Shown here: in pieces, positions 8,552-16,101 of the stretch
Position numbering within the stretch: the first letter of the stretch is position 1
Layout of the letters: the number at the start of each line of letters is the position of its first letter
NCBI GenBank assembly: GCA_030754315.1
Contig: JASMAO010000014.1
Coordinates: 1-17,440, forward strand
Direction of reading: 5' to 3'
DNA length: 17,440 nucleotides
Origin: SAR202 cluster bacterium
Lineage (GTDB): Bacteria > Chloroflexota > Dehalococcoidia > Lucifugimonadales > JASMAO01
The notes under the pieces: generated by a model
The model's input: the letters and a program-made list of their open reading frames with translations, nothing else
What the model was told of the DNA's origin: nothing
The model's database searches: none
Translations under genes and position numbers: made by a program

Positions 8552-8966
8552 GTAGTACACTGATACTGCAGAAAATCCTGTGGTCCGCTAAATCATCCAC
8601 ACCACCTAGTCCCGTTGTGCTTAGCTAATGTGGCTCCCGAGTTTCGATGTTACTGAGATTGAATTCTAAGTCAGTAAGATAGATTTGTATCGATAATTGG
8701 CTCGGTCACTTATTCTTCAGAAACGCGAGTTGCTGGCATGCAATGTATCAGCGCAGGAGCACATTTAATTAGGAGTGGCTCTTTCTTTGAATGTAGGATC
8801 AATTTCTTCATCGAATATCCTCATCAATGTGTTTGTTTCGTCTCAAAACCAATCAATTCCATTCCAAAATGTTGCCTACATGAATCTCAGCAAGATCGAC
8901 GATAGGTCTTCCGCCACGTTTTAAACCAGTTGGGCTACAGAAGAAACCGATCATACTTCTGCAGCC
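8552..8966. other. Convergent intergenic region secF / SDR
   Basis: No ORF with family features or a good ribosome site is visible. The right edge is a strong hairpin belonging to the SDR transcript (listed separately). A weak inverted repeat, TTACTGA (8650-8656) with TCAGTAA (8671-8677), lies inside a 14-base loop arrangement without a T-run, so it is not a clear terminator for secF. Confidence 0.45.
8933..8966 (-). terminator. Strong hairpin directly after the SDR stop codon
   Basis: Read on the minus strand, GGCTGCAGAAG (8966-8956) and CTTCTGTAGCC (8943-8933) form an 11-bp stem with a 12-base loop, starting at the base after the SDR stop codon. The single imperfection is a G-U wobble in the minus-strand RNA but an A-C mismatch in plus-strand RNA, which favours function in the SDR transcript. 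The bases after the stem are not a clean U-tract (CAACTGGTTT), so it may terminate weakly or protect the mRNA 3' end. Confidence 0.6.
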
Positions 8967-9716
8967 TTAATAAGTGGCACGGCCACCACTAATATCAAAA
9001 ACGCCTCCAGTGCTAAAAGAACACTCCTCGGAGGCCAGCCAAGTCGCCAGAGCCGCAATTTCTTCAATGAAGCCTGTCCGTTTCATTGGTATACGCTCGA
9101 TCATATAGTCAACTTGTTTAGGCGCAATTTGATCGAGTATGCGAGTCCTTACTACAGCGGGGGTGACACAATTTACCCTGATTCCCGTCGTTGCCAACTC
9201 TTTCCCAACAGACTTAGTGAGGCCAATAACCGCAGCCTTTGTAGCCGAATAAGGCACCATCCGAGGATTACCTTCTTTGCCGGCAATGGAAGCAATATTG
9301 ACTATCCTACCGAAATTCCTTTTTAACATGTGCGGTATGATCGAACGACATAATAGAAAAGGCCCGCGCAGGTTACATCGATAGACACGTTCCATTTCGT
9401 TTGGTGATGTTGCCCAGATATCAGCGGTTTCCCCGGCAATCCCAGCATTGTTGATAAGAATATCTATCTGTCCCCATGTCGTAATCGCTTGCTCAGCAAC
9501 ACTGTGCGCTAAATTTTCGTCTCCAACGTCACCTACCTCAAGTCGTGCATCGACTTCCCATTTCGCTAGTTCATCTATTGCCTGCTCACCAATTGTTCGA
9601 TCGATATCAACTACGAGAATTCGGGCCCCTTCTTTACCTAGCCGAAGTGCAATGCCCAAACCGATACCCGTAGCAGCACCTGTAACAACTGCAACCTTAC
9701 CTTGAAAACGACCCAT
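8967..9716 (-). CDS. Short-chain dehydrogenase/reductase (FabG-like classical SDR)
   Basis: A 249-residue classical SDR oxidoreductase, cytoplasmic. It has the Rossmann TGAATGIG (12-19), an acidic residue at D37 after beta-2 that suggests NAD(H) rather than NADP(H), NNAG (89-92), and the full catalytic tetrad N115, S143, Y156, K160 (YSATK). The C-terminal GGVFDISGG is typical of the FabG/3-oxoacyl reductase-like group. The substrate cannot be predicted; such genes serve many alcohol, sugar or acyl substrates. The ATG is preceded by GGAGGT (9726-9721) five bases upstream. It lies on the same strand as the aminotransferase gene but 420 bases downstream, so co-transcription is uncertain. A -10-like TACTAT lies upstream without a clear -35. 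Confidence 0.9.
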   Translation of the reverse strand: MGRFQGKVAVVTGAATGIGLGIALRLGKEGARILVVDIDRTIGEQAIDELAKWEVDARLEVGDVGDENLAHSVAEQAITTWGQIDILINNAGIAGETADIWATSPNEMERVYRCNLRGPFLLCRSIIPHMLKRNFGRIVNIASIAGKEGNPRMVPYSATKAAVIGLTKSVGKELATTGIRVNCVTPAVVRTRILDQIAPKQVDYMIERIPMKRTGFIEEIAALATWLASEECSFSTGGVFDISGGRATY

Positions 9717-9800
9717 TATTACCTCCGATCACAGAATAGTAAAGGAATCACATACCCAATCAGTGGAGGTGATTTTACTGTACCAACTGGAATCCTTCGC

Positions 9801-10031
9801 TCAGTGCAATGGACAAATGAAAATAGCCATATCTTGGTACCAAAAAAATGGACCCGAACCAGTCTGACCTTGCGCAAAATAGCCCCGCTTTGAGAATGCC
9901 CTACTGGCCTCATTTGCCATGATATCTTGTGAATTCAGTGCATCCTCAGACACGGCATAGGCACCTGTAAAAAATGTTGCCGCCAAGATAAATATCAATC
10001 CGATCGGGAATATTATAGGTATATTCTTCAA
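9801..10031 (-). CDS. Possible small secreted protein (uncertain)
   Basis: A 76-residue ORF starting at TTG 10031. The first 26 residues look like a signal peptide: Lys 2, then a hydrophobic stretch IPIIFPIGLIFILAATFF ending in GAYA, a good signal-peptidase site. The remaining 50 residues match nothing I recognise. Support is weak: the only start is TTG, the best Shine-Dalgarno candidate (AAAGG) is eight or more bases away, and the frame stays open upstream without a start as far as a TGA at 10061-10059. It could be a real small exported protein or a remnant. It lies between the aminotransferase and SDR genes on the same strand. The rest of the 9717-10136 gap shows nothing else. Confidence 0.35.
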   Translation of the reverse strand: MKNIPIIFPIGLIFILAATFFTGAYAVSEDALNSQDIMANEASRAFSKRGYFAQGQTGSGPFFWYQDMAIFICPLH

Positions 10032-10136
10032 CCTAACAGCCTTTGCAAAATCATTTGTTCATGGGCATCCGTTGCGCCGTCGAAGCCCGCTAACTGGCTA
10101 ATAGTAATTACCCCTGCTGGGTTGAAAATCTGTAAA

Positions 10137-11342
10137 TTATTCTGACACCCATTCGCTCAATGCACGGTTAGCAGCTGTGACACCGGCTCCCATGGGGGTT
10201 TCGTAACCTACACTAGGCAAAATATGCTCTAGGGCTGCAAGAAGGGCCAGTACATATTCCGACCTGCTTGACTCCCCCATGAGACCAATTCGCCACACCT
10301 TACCTGCGAATTGACCTAAGCCTCGTCCAACCTCAATATTATGATCGCGTAGGAGGGTTTCTCGAACCAAGTTATCGTCTATGCCTTCAGGTATCCACAC
10401 CGGTGTAATCTGATTTAAACGGTAACCTTCGGGTGAAACAAGATCTAACCCCAATCCCTCTAATCCTGCTCTAAGCGCAGCTCCATTTCGTGCGTGGCGG
10501 GTATGGCGACTATCTAAGCCCTCTTCCAAAACTACCCTTAGGCCTTCTCGAAGACCGAGGATCATCGTAACGGGCGTAGTGTGATGGTAAACATGGTTCT
10601 CCCAATAATTTGCTATTAGCCCAACATCCAAATACCAAGAAGTGGACCTTTTCCCACGCTGATTAATCACATTTTTCGCGCGTTGGCTCAACGCCACTGG
10701 AGACAGTCCAGGCGGACACCCAAGACATTTCTGAGAAGCCGAATAGCAATAATCGATCCCCCATCGATCAACAGCTACCTCACTTCCTCCCAAGGAGGTG
10801 ACAGCATCAACCATAAACAGAGCCCCATGCTCACTCGCCAGCCTGGAGATATCTTCGAGTGGTTGTCTAATACCAACTGATGTTTCAGCGTGGACTGCGG
10901 TTACCATTTTGACATTGGAATGCTTCGCCAATTCTTTTTCTAAAAGTTCTGCCGGAAATGGTTTCCCCCATTCAGAACGAACAGGGAAGACATTAGCACC
11001 AACACGTTCAGCCATTTCAACCATACGCTCACAAAAAAACCCATAAACACACATGACAACAGTATCGTTCGGCTCAAGTAAACTGGTGAGGCCAGCTTCC
11101 ATCCCAGCCGAACCGGTGCCGGAAAGAGCTAATGTCAAACTTTCATCGGTCTGGAAAACACGGCTAAGTAGGCTGGAAACTTCGTCTATAACGTCCAGAA
11201 AATCGGCATCCAAATAGCCAAGCATTGGAGCCATCATTGCCTTAAGAACACGCTGACTTACCATGCTGGGACCTGGACCCAACAAGATCTTTTGTGGGAT
11301 ATCAGGCACCTTCGACTCAGGTAACGGTTGGTTTTTCTTCAT
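10137..11342 (-). CDS. Class V aminotransferase, alanine-glyoxylate/serine-glyoxylate type
   Basis: A 401-residue PLP enzyme of the class V aminotransferase family, closest to alanine-glyoxylate and serine-glyoxylate aminotransferases. It has LLGPGPSMVS near the N terminus (20-29), SGTGSAGMEA (74-83) for the PLP phosphate, HAETSVG (151-157), the cofactor aspartate D179, and SASQKCLGCPPGLS (201-214) with Schiff-base lysine K205. It would transfer an amino group to glyoxylate, forming glycine; the donor (alanine, serine, or aspartate/ureidoglycine in related enzymes) is not determined. I start it at ATG 11342-11340 because a G-rich Shine-Dalgarno lies six bases upstream. A TTG at 11381 would add 13 residues but falls inside a leader hairpin. 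Confidence 0.92.
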   Translation of the reverse strand: MKKNQPLPESKVPDIPQKILLGPGPSMVSQRVLKAMMAPMLGYLDADFLDVIDEVSSLLSRVFQTDESLTLALSGTGSAGMEAGLTSLLEPNDTVVMCVYGFFCERMVEMAERVGANVFPVRSEWGKPFPAELLEKELAKHSNVKMVTAVHAETSVGIRQPLEDISRLASEHGALFMVDAVTSLGGSEVAVDRWGIDYCYSASQKCLGCPPGLSPVALSQRAKNVINQRGKRSTSWYLDVGLIANYWENHVYHHTTPVTMILGLREGLRVVLEEGLDSRHTRHARNGAALRAGLEGLGLDLVSPEGYRLNQITPVWIPEGIDDNLVRETLLRDHNIEVGRGLGQFAGKVWRIGLMGESSRSEYVLALLAALEHILPSVGYETPMGAGVTAANRALSEWVSE

Positions 11343-11370
11343 AGAGTGCCCCCTACTGTTAGTTTTTTGG

Positions 11371-11386
11371 TAGGCTTCCAAGCCTA
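11371..11386 (-). promoter_or_regulatory. Palindromic hairpin in aminotransferase leader
   Basis: TAGGCTT (11371-11377) and AAGCCTA (11380-11386) are perfect 7-base arms around a 2-base centre, with flanking GG (11369-11370) and CC (11389-11390) able to extend the stem. It lies in the predicted 5' untranslated leader, about 30 bases before the ATG. It may be an operator dyad or an RNA hairpin; there is no T-run for termination. Confidence 0.35.
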
Positions 11387-11419
11387 AACCTGGGTCTCAA
11401 TAACCGAAATAGTGTAGGT

Positions 11420-11448
11420 ATTGTATTAATGGCCGTTTGACATGTCTA
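11420..11448 (-). promoter_or_regulatory. Sigma70-type promoter of the aminotransferase gene
   Basis: On the minus strand TAGACA (11448-11443) is separated by exactly 17 bases from TACAAT (11425-11420); each hexamer is one base from consensus. The start would be near 11413, leaving a leader of about 70 bases. A perfect 8-base palindrome GACATGTC (11439-11446) overlaps the -35 and could be an operator. Confidence 0.5.
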
Positions 11449-11779
11449 CTCAACGATCCCACACCGATACAGCATCAAGCCCACCCGCTTCTAATCAACG
11501 GAGACGGATTCCCATAGATAACTAGTCACAGGTAGAAAAATTCCTAGGCATACTGAGTATGGAAACCCCCCTAAGAGACGGACCAGACTTACATTCACAG
11601 ATCAATCAGTGACAGCCTTCTCACGGGTTTGGTTCAACGGAGATGGGCATCCTCCCGTGTTGTGTTGTTTTGTTTGTCACCGCTAACTGGCGACCGTTCT
11701 ATAACGCCGAGTTGCACGTCATATCTGAGATCATCGAAGGTTTAGACAGAGACCACAGATCGACTCGTCCCTGCAAAAG

Positions 11780-11807
11780 TTGACTACGACACCTCATGTG
11801 ATAGAAT
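11780..11807 (+). promoter_or_regulatory. Extended -10 promoter of the small membrane protein gene
   Basis: TTGACT (11780-11785), a 16-base spacer and TAGAAT (11802-11807), preceded by TG at 11799-11800 (extended -10 form). Both hexamers are one base from consensus. The predicted start is near 11814, giving a leader of about 77 bases before GTG 11891. It is among the best promoter matches in the window. Confidence 0.55.
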
Positions 11808-11890
11808 CCGTAACCGTTCCACCTGAGTATCCCAATCGACAGCATGGGAGCAACTAGGCAAGGGCACTTAAAGCCAGTAGGAGCCGCAAA

Positions 11891-12094
11891 GTGAGAAACA
11901 AATATATATCCATCATGATGCAGGTTACCTTATACCTGTGGTGTGTAGCTATAACACTGGGTTTGACCGTGATTGTGGTCAGTGCCACTACTCAACTCGT
12001 TACCCTAGGCTTTCTTATAATCGGGGCCATAGTAGGGTACCCTCTTTATCGGGGTGCAAAGCACTTTCGGCACAAATGGGAAGAAGTTAGCTAG
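11891..12094 (+). CDS. Small two-helix membrane protein, unknown function
   Basis: A 67-residue protein that I do not recognise. Two hydrophobic segments (about 10-31 and 35-53) are separated by a very short turn, suggesting a helical hairpin in the inner membrane. Basic residues at the N terminus (RNK) and after helix 2 (RGAKHFRHKW) suggest both ends face the cytoplasm. The start is GTG 11891, supported by AGGAG (11879-11883) seven bases upstream and by the promoter ahead of it. There are no cysteine pairs or catalytic motifs. It stands alone between the divergent aminotransferase and the DUF1800 gene, 299 bases before the latter, which has its own promoter, so a functional link is not shown. 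Confidence 0.62.
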   Translation: MRNKYISIMMQVTLYLWCVAITLGLTVIVVSATTQLVTLGFLIIGAIVGYPLYRGAKHFRHKWEEVS

Positions 12095-12261
12095 CTCAGT
12101 TCCCTTCACCCAGTTTGTCTGCCTAAAGCATCCAACTCCGCGACTCTGTAGCTACTTCAGACCATTTGGCAGACGGGAATGGTGATCTGCTGTCAGTGGT
12201 AGAGCAATTCGACACAAAGCAGAGCGGGTAAGTTAAGCACCCTTTATCTAGATAGTTGCTC

Positions 12262-12298
12262 TCACCAAACCGCACAACCGGCACGTTTGCTTTGGTGA
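12262..12298. promoter_or_regulatory. Inverted repeat abutting the DUF1800 promoter
   Basis: TCACCAAA (12262-12269) and TTTGGTGA (12291-12298) are perfect 8-base arms 21 bases apart. The right arm ends at the base before the -35 TTGACA. Arm centres are 29 bases apart, close to three helical turns, which would suit a dimeric regulator binding one DNA face. An 8-bp repeat can arise by chance in a window this long, so its position is the main argument. Confidence 0.3.
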
Positions 12299-12327
12299 TT
12301 GACAGACACCACAACCAACCGTAAACT
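12299..12327 (+). promoter_or_regulatory. Sigma70-type promoter of the DUF1800-DUF1501-NHL cassette
   Basis: An exact TTGACA (12299-12304), a 17-base spacer and TAAACT (12322-12327, four of six matches to TATAAT). Transcription would begin near 12334, about 60 bases before the TTG start of the DUF1800 gene. The rest of the 12095-12393 gap holds a long-range GTCTGCC/GGCAGAC pairing (12117-12123, 12168-12174) and no gene. Confidence 0.5.
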
Positions 12328-12393
12328 CCAGCTAATACCTGAGATATCGTACAGGGTAGACACTGACAGCGTTGACTCCCAGGTGAGACACGG

Positions 12394-13806
12394 TTGAACA
12401 AGTTAGCTACTAAAATTGCCGCCAATGAACGATCAGACCTAGCCCATTTGATGCGGCGCGCGGGCTTTGGCACAACTCCCTCCGAACTGGACGCATTTGT
12501 CGTCCGGGGCTACGAGGCCGTAGTAGAAGATATTCTGAATCCTGAAACGGCTCCAGCGTTTGAATCTGACCTTATAGATCGATATTTTAGTGGTGAACCA
12601 ATATACATGTCCTCTGGCGAATGGTTTTTCCGTATGGCCAACAGCCCACGCCCGCTAGAAGAGAAGATTGCCCTTTTCTGGCACCATGTATTCGCAACAG
12701 GCTTTAGCAAGAGTGAGCATCCTCCCTCCATGATCAGGCAAATTGAAATGTTCCGACATTTCGGCCTTTCTGATATGCGAACTATCTTGGTTGAATTGGC
12801 CAAAGACCCAGCCCTAATTTACTGGCTAGACAACAACGAGAATCGACGAGAGGAACCTAATGAAAATTTTGGTCGAGAGTTGCTAGAGCTCTTCTCGATG
12901 GGCGTAGGAAATTACTCTGAACAAGACATCAAAACAGCTTCTCGCGCCTTTACTGGTTGGACATTTACACAACCCCTCCCTGTCTACCCGAATGGCCATT
13001 TCATGACGGAATTTTTGTACCGAGACGACGACCATGACGACAGTGTCAATACATTCCTCAACGAGGAGGGCCAATTCACCGGAGAAGACATTGTAGACAT
13101 AATCGTAAAGCAGGAAGCCACTGCTCGATTTGTGTGCCGACATCTTTATAATTTCTTTGTTTCAGACGAACCACAAGTTCCTGCGTGGGGCACAACTCCA
13201 CCTCAAGATCCGGAAGCCGTAGACACCCTCGTTAACGCCTACTTCGAATCCAGTGGGGAGATCCGATCAATACTGCGAGTACTCTTCAACTCAGAATTTT
13301 TCAAAACATCCCGGTTCGAGAGAATCAAGAGCCCCGCCGAACTGGTCGCTGGAACCATCAAGCTAACTGGCACCCATCGGTTCCCAAGCCCTCAACTCCT
13401 AGACTTAGATACAGCCGCAACTTTAATGGGACAGCAATTGTACAATCCCCCAACAGTCGAGGGCTGGCACACCGGTAAAGAATGGATCGATGGCGGCGCC
13501 TTGAATGAGCGGGTAGATTTCGCCGTTAGGGAAATGGCCAACCCATCCGCTCCAGGCATCCAAGAGATCATCACCGATTTACGAAAGGACGACGAGCCGC
13601 TTTCACCTGAGAGATTCGTAGAAAAATCGCTCGACATCCTTGGCTCATTGGAGGTTAGTTCAAAAACCTACGCTGCATTACTGGATTGTGCGAAGGTAAG
13701 TGGAGGCCTCGATTTTAATTCCGAAGAAAGCATAAACCACGGCCCTGAAAGTGTACATAGGATGCTGCAAATCATAGCAGCCTCCCCCGAATACCAATTC
13801 GCCTAA
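12394..13806 (+). CDS. DUF1800 family protein
   Basis: A 470-residue DUF1800 member. Diagnostic segments run in order: HLMRRAGFGTTPSEL (18-32), FWHHVF (95-100), NENFGRELLELF (156-167), SRAFTGWTF (183-191), KSPAELVAG (312-320) and NPPTVEGW (351-358). The molecular function of the family is not established; it very often sits next to DUF1501, as here. Start TTG 12394 is supported by AGGTGAG (12382-12388 region) upstream and by the conserved segment beginning soon after. The N terminus is polar, with no Sec or Tat signal and no membrane helix, so this copy looks cytoplasmic. DUF1501 follows after 31 bases. Confidence 0.92.
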   Translation: MNKLATKIAANERSDLAHLMRRAGFGTTPSELDAFVVRGYEAVVEDILNPETAPAFESDLIDRYFSGEPIYMSSGEWFFRMANSPRPLEEKIALFWHHVFATGFSKSEHPPSMIRQIEMFRHFGLSDMRTILVELAKDPALIYWLDNNENRREEPNENFGRELLELFSMGVGNYSEQDIKTASRAFTGWTFTQPLPVYPNGHFMTEFLYRDDDHDDSVNTFLNEEGQFTGEDIVDIIVKQEATARFVCRHLYNFFVSDEPQVPAWGTTPPQDPEAVDTLVNAYFESSGEIRSILRVLFNSEFFKTSRFERIKSPAELVAGTIKLTGTHRFPSPQLLDLDTAATLMGQQLYNPPTVEGWHTGKEWIDGGALNERVDFAVREMANPSAPGIQEIITDLRKDDEPLSPERFVEKSLDILGSLEVSSKTYAALLDCAKVSGGLDFNSEESINHGPESVHRMLQIIAASPEYQFA

Positions 13807-13837
13807 CACAGCGAACTGACTTAGGAGAACATAGCGT

Positions 13838-14974
13838 ATGGAATCAACCGCAAAGGCGCCGGTACTCGTGGTTGTCCAGCTCACTGGCGGCAACGACTTT
13901 ATGAACACCATCATTCCTTACACAAACCCCGTCTACTACGATAGCAGACGAAAGGTGTTCATCCCTGAAAACGAGACGTTGCCCCTCAATGATACGCTGG
14001 GGTTCCACCCAAGTTTAGGCCCACTCAAAGAGCTATACGACAATGGCAACGTGGCTATCGTACAAGGCATAGGCTACCCTAACTCAAGTCGATCTCATTT
14101 CCGTGGCATGGATATATGGCATACCTGCGAACCAGATAAGATAGGAAACGAGGGCTGGCTCGGGCGAACAATTCGCGATCTGGATCCAGAAAAAGGAAAT
14201 GTCTTGACCGGCGTAAACTTTGGGCGCGGTTTACCGCGCGCTTTAACGCTGACCGGTATACCAATTGCCTCCGTAGGAGACCTTGATAACTATGGGGTTA
14301 TGGCCAGCATTTCAGAAGAGAGGAGTCGCAGTGATCTCCTAGATTCTTTTAAACAAATGTACGCATCTTCTATAGGCACAGGGCCCGTCATGGACTACCT
14401 GAAGCAGACTGGATTAGACGTTTTGAAAGGTGCAGATCAACTAAAAGATGCTCCGACAAAATATTCTTCCAAGATAGAGTATTCAGAAAACCCGATAGCA
14501 AAGAGTTTGAAAGACATCGTACGAGTCCACTTGGCAAATTTAGGCACACGCATCTTTTATACGACGCATGGGGGCTACGACACTCACTCTAACGAGATGC
14601 CTACTCACCCCGGGTTATTATCAGACCTATCCGGCGCGATTATGGACTTCTTCCAAGACCTTTGGGACCACAACGCCTCCGAGGAGGTCGTGATGCTGGT
14701 TTTCACCGAGTTCGGGAGGAGAATGCAGGACAATGGTAGCGGGACCGATCACGGCTCCGGAGGTGGCGCGTTCATCATAGGTGATCGCGTAAAGGGTGGC
14801 CTATATGCTGAGTATCCTCCAATGGAAAGAGCGCGGTGGGAAGGCGGGGAGGACCTTCGCCACACTATCGATTTTCGCGGCGTTTACAGCACTATTTTGG
14901 AACAATGGCTTGGGCTCGAAACCACCCATATAGTCAATGGAACCTTCGAACAAATCCACCCCTTCGCGGCATAA
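13838..14974 (+). CDS. DUF1501 family protein (alkaline phosphatase/sulfatase-like fold)
   Basis: A 378-residue DUF1501 protein, a family placed with the alkaline phosphatase/sulfatase superfamily but without a settled reaction. Conserved segments are QLTGGNDFMNTIIPY (14-28), SHFRGMDIWHT (86-96), HGGYDTHSNE (244-253), FTEFGRR (289-295) and the metal-site-like GTDHGSGGGAF (302-312). All acidic and histidine positions expected in these segments are present, so it is probably an active metalloprotein. Many relatives begin with a twin-arginine signal; this one starts directly at the catalytic core and has none. AGGAGA (13823-13828) precedes the ATG by nine bases. It lies 31 bases after DUF1800 and 61 before the NHL gene. 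Confidence 0.92.
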   Translation: MESTAKAPVLVVVQLTGGNDFMNTIIPYTNPVYYDSRRKVFIPENETLPLNDTLGFHPSLGPLKELYDNGNVAIVQGIGYPNSSRSHFRGMDIWHTCEPDKIGNEGWLGRTIRDLDPEKGNVLTGVNFGRGLPRALTLTGIPIASVGDLDNYGVMASISEERSRSDLLDSFKQMYASSIGTGPVMDYLKQTGLDVLKGADQLKDAPTKYSSKIEYSENPIAKSLKDIVRVHLANLGTRIFYTTHGGYDTHSNEMPTHPGLLSDLSGAIMDFFQDLWDHNASEEVVMLVFTEFGRRMQDNGSGTDHGSGGGAFIIGDRVKGGLYAEYPPMERARWEGGEDLRHTIDFRGVYSTILEQWLGLETTHIVNGTFEQIHPFAA

Positions 14975-15035
14975 TATCCGAGACCTCACTTTTGACATGC
15001 AACGGTAGGATTAAACCACAGGTACAGGAGACATC

Positions 15036-16058
15036 ATGGTAAAACCATATGGCATGCTCAGAGCGGGGTTCCCATACGTTAAATGTCTAGGTATGAGACG
15101 CGTCACCAACCACCCTATGGACCTAGCCATCGGTCTTGATGAATTGATCTACGTCGTCTGCCGAGGAGGCGAGATTGCCCGCTTAATGTGGGATGATGAC
15201 GGCAGCTGGGACGTTCCAGATCGCGAACCCATCGGAGGAACAGGAACCGAAGACGGCAAGTTTACCTGGCCGGTGGCGATGATCCGCGACAAAGACGGCC
15301 ACCTGCATATCTCGGACGAGGCCCTTCATAGAATAACTACGCTAACCACATCTGGGGAATTCGTCAGCAAATGGGGGGAATATGGAGATGGTGATGGCCA
15401 ACTGAATCATCCATCTTCAATTGCCTTCGACGCCGAGGAGAACGTACTAGTTGTCGACACGATGAACCACCGGATTCAGAAGTTCACCAAGAAAGGGAAA
15501 TTCATATCTAAATGGGGAGAGTATGGAGATGGTCCGGGACAGTTCAACATGCCATGGGGAATCGCGCTAGACGATTGCGGCGACATCTACGTTGGAGACT
15601 GGCGTAACCACCGAATCCAGAAATTCACTGGAGAAGGGGATTTTGTTTTTCAGATTGGAAGCCTAGGAAGCCTTGACGGTGAATTCTATAAGCCAGCGGG
15701 AATAACGATCGATTGTGATGATGACATTTACGTTGCGGATTCTGGCAACAACAGAATCCAACAGTTCGATGCTAACGGCCGGTTCGTGGATAAGTTCATC
15801 GGTGACGCAACTTTATCTGTGATGGCTCGAGACTACATGCTAACGAATGCACATCCCAATCGGTTGCGTGAGATGACCACTCTGGAACCCGCCAAACGTC
15901 TACGAAGTCCTAGGTCTGTAAGAGTAACGGAACTTGGCAGAATGTTCGTGGTCGACTACGGATCATACAGGGTACAAGTATACCAAAAAGAAGTTGTCCA
16001 CCTAGATTCTACACAGATCACACCACCGATGCGATCACCGACCTTGGCAGTGGTCTAG
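15036..16058 (+). CDS. NHL-repeat beta-propeller protein
   Basis: A 340-residue protein built of about six NHL repeats. The clearest are at 66-110, 111-158, 159-205 and 206-253, each with the pattern G..G.F..P.GIA.D..G.IYV.D..NHRIQKF. Repeats two and three share near-identical WGEYGDG turns, also visible at DNA level (TATGGAGATGGT in both), a sign of recent duplication. A non-repeat loop (about 258-290) precedes a last blade (291-321). There is no signal peptide or membrane helix. Propellers of this kind usually bind a partner or ligand, and some are lyases or hydrolases; no catalytic residue is assignable here. AGGAG (15026-15030) lies five bases before ATG. It follows DUF1501 by 61 bases and is likely co-transcribed. 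Confidence 0.88.
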   Translation: MVKPYGMLRAGFPYVKCLGMRRVTNHPMDLAIGLDELIYVVCRGGEIARLMWDDDGSWDVPDREPIGGTGTEDGKFTWPVAMIRDKDGHLHISDEALHRITTLTTSGEFVSKWGEYGDGDGQLNHPSSIAFDAEENVLVVDTMNHRIQKFTKKGKFISKWGEYGDGPGQFNMPWGIALDDCGDIYVGDWRNHRIQKFTGEGDFVFQIGSLGSLDGEFYKPAGITIDCDDDIYVADSGNNRIQQFDANGRFVDKFIGDATLSVMARDYMLTNAHPNRLREMTTLEPAKRLRSPRSVRVTELGRMFVVDYGSYRVQVYQKEVVHLDSTQITPPMRSPTLAVV

Positions 16059-16101
16059 TCCCACTAATCCCTCTCCTCCGCAAATGTGCATCGAGTCAAT
16101 A

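Larger units (their letters stand above)
11343..11890. other. Divergent intergenic region with two promoters
   Basis: No protein gene is supported here. Near the left end is a palindromic hairpin in the aminotransferase leader, and both flanking genes have good promoters (all listed separately). In the middle, GGAGAT (11639-11644) can pair with ATcCTCC (11649-11655), and a T-rich tract (11658-11677) follows on the plus strand. This resembles a terminator, although no gene or clear promoter lies upstream of it. A small dyad, CATAC-TGA-GTATG, is at 11549-11561. Confidence 0.45.

Noticed and set aside
8880..8950. Minus-strand tRNA-like start (TAGCCCAACTGG)
   Set aside because: No acceptor stem or T-arm in the right place; the region is better explained by the hairpin after the SDR gene.
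9719..9913. 64-codon minus-strand ORF overlapping the small secreted ORF
   Set aside because: No signal peptide, domain or ribosome site; it also overlaps the better candidate in another frame.
11437..11442. Plus-strand TTGACA in the aminotransferase upstream region
   Set aside because: No -10 element at any usable spacing; it overlaps the palindrome in the minus-strand promoter.
12195..12245. tRNA-like D-arm sequence (AGTGGTAGAGCA)
   Set aside because: The D-loop string matches, but no pairing D-stem, anticodon stem, TTCRA loop or acceptor stem can be drawn around it.
14992..14997. TTGACA between DUF1501 and NHL genes as an internal promoter
   Set aside because: No acceptable -10 hexamer 15-19 bases downstream; co-transcription is simpler.
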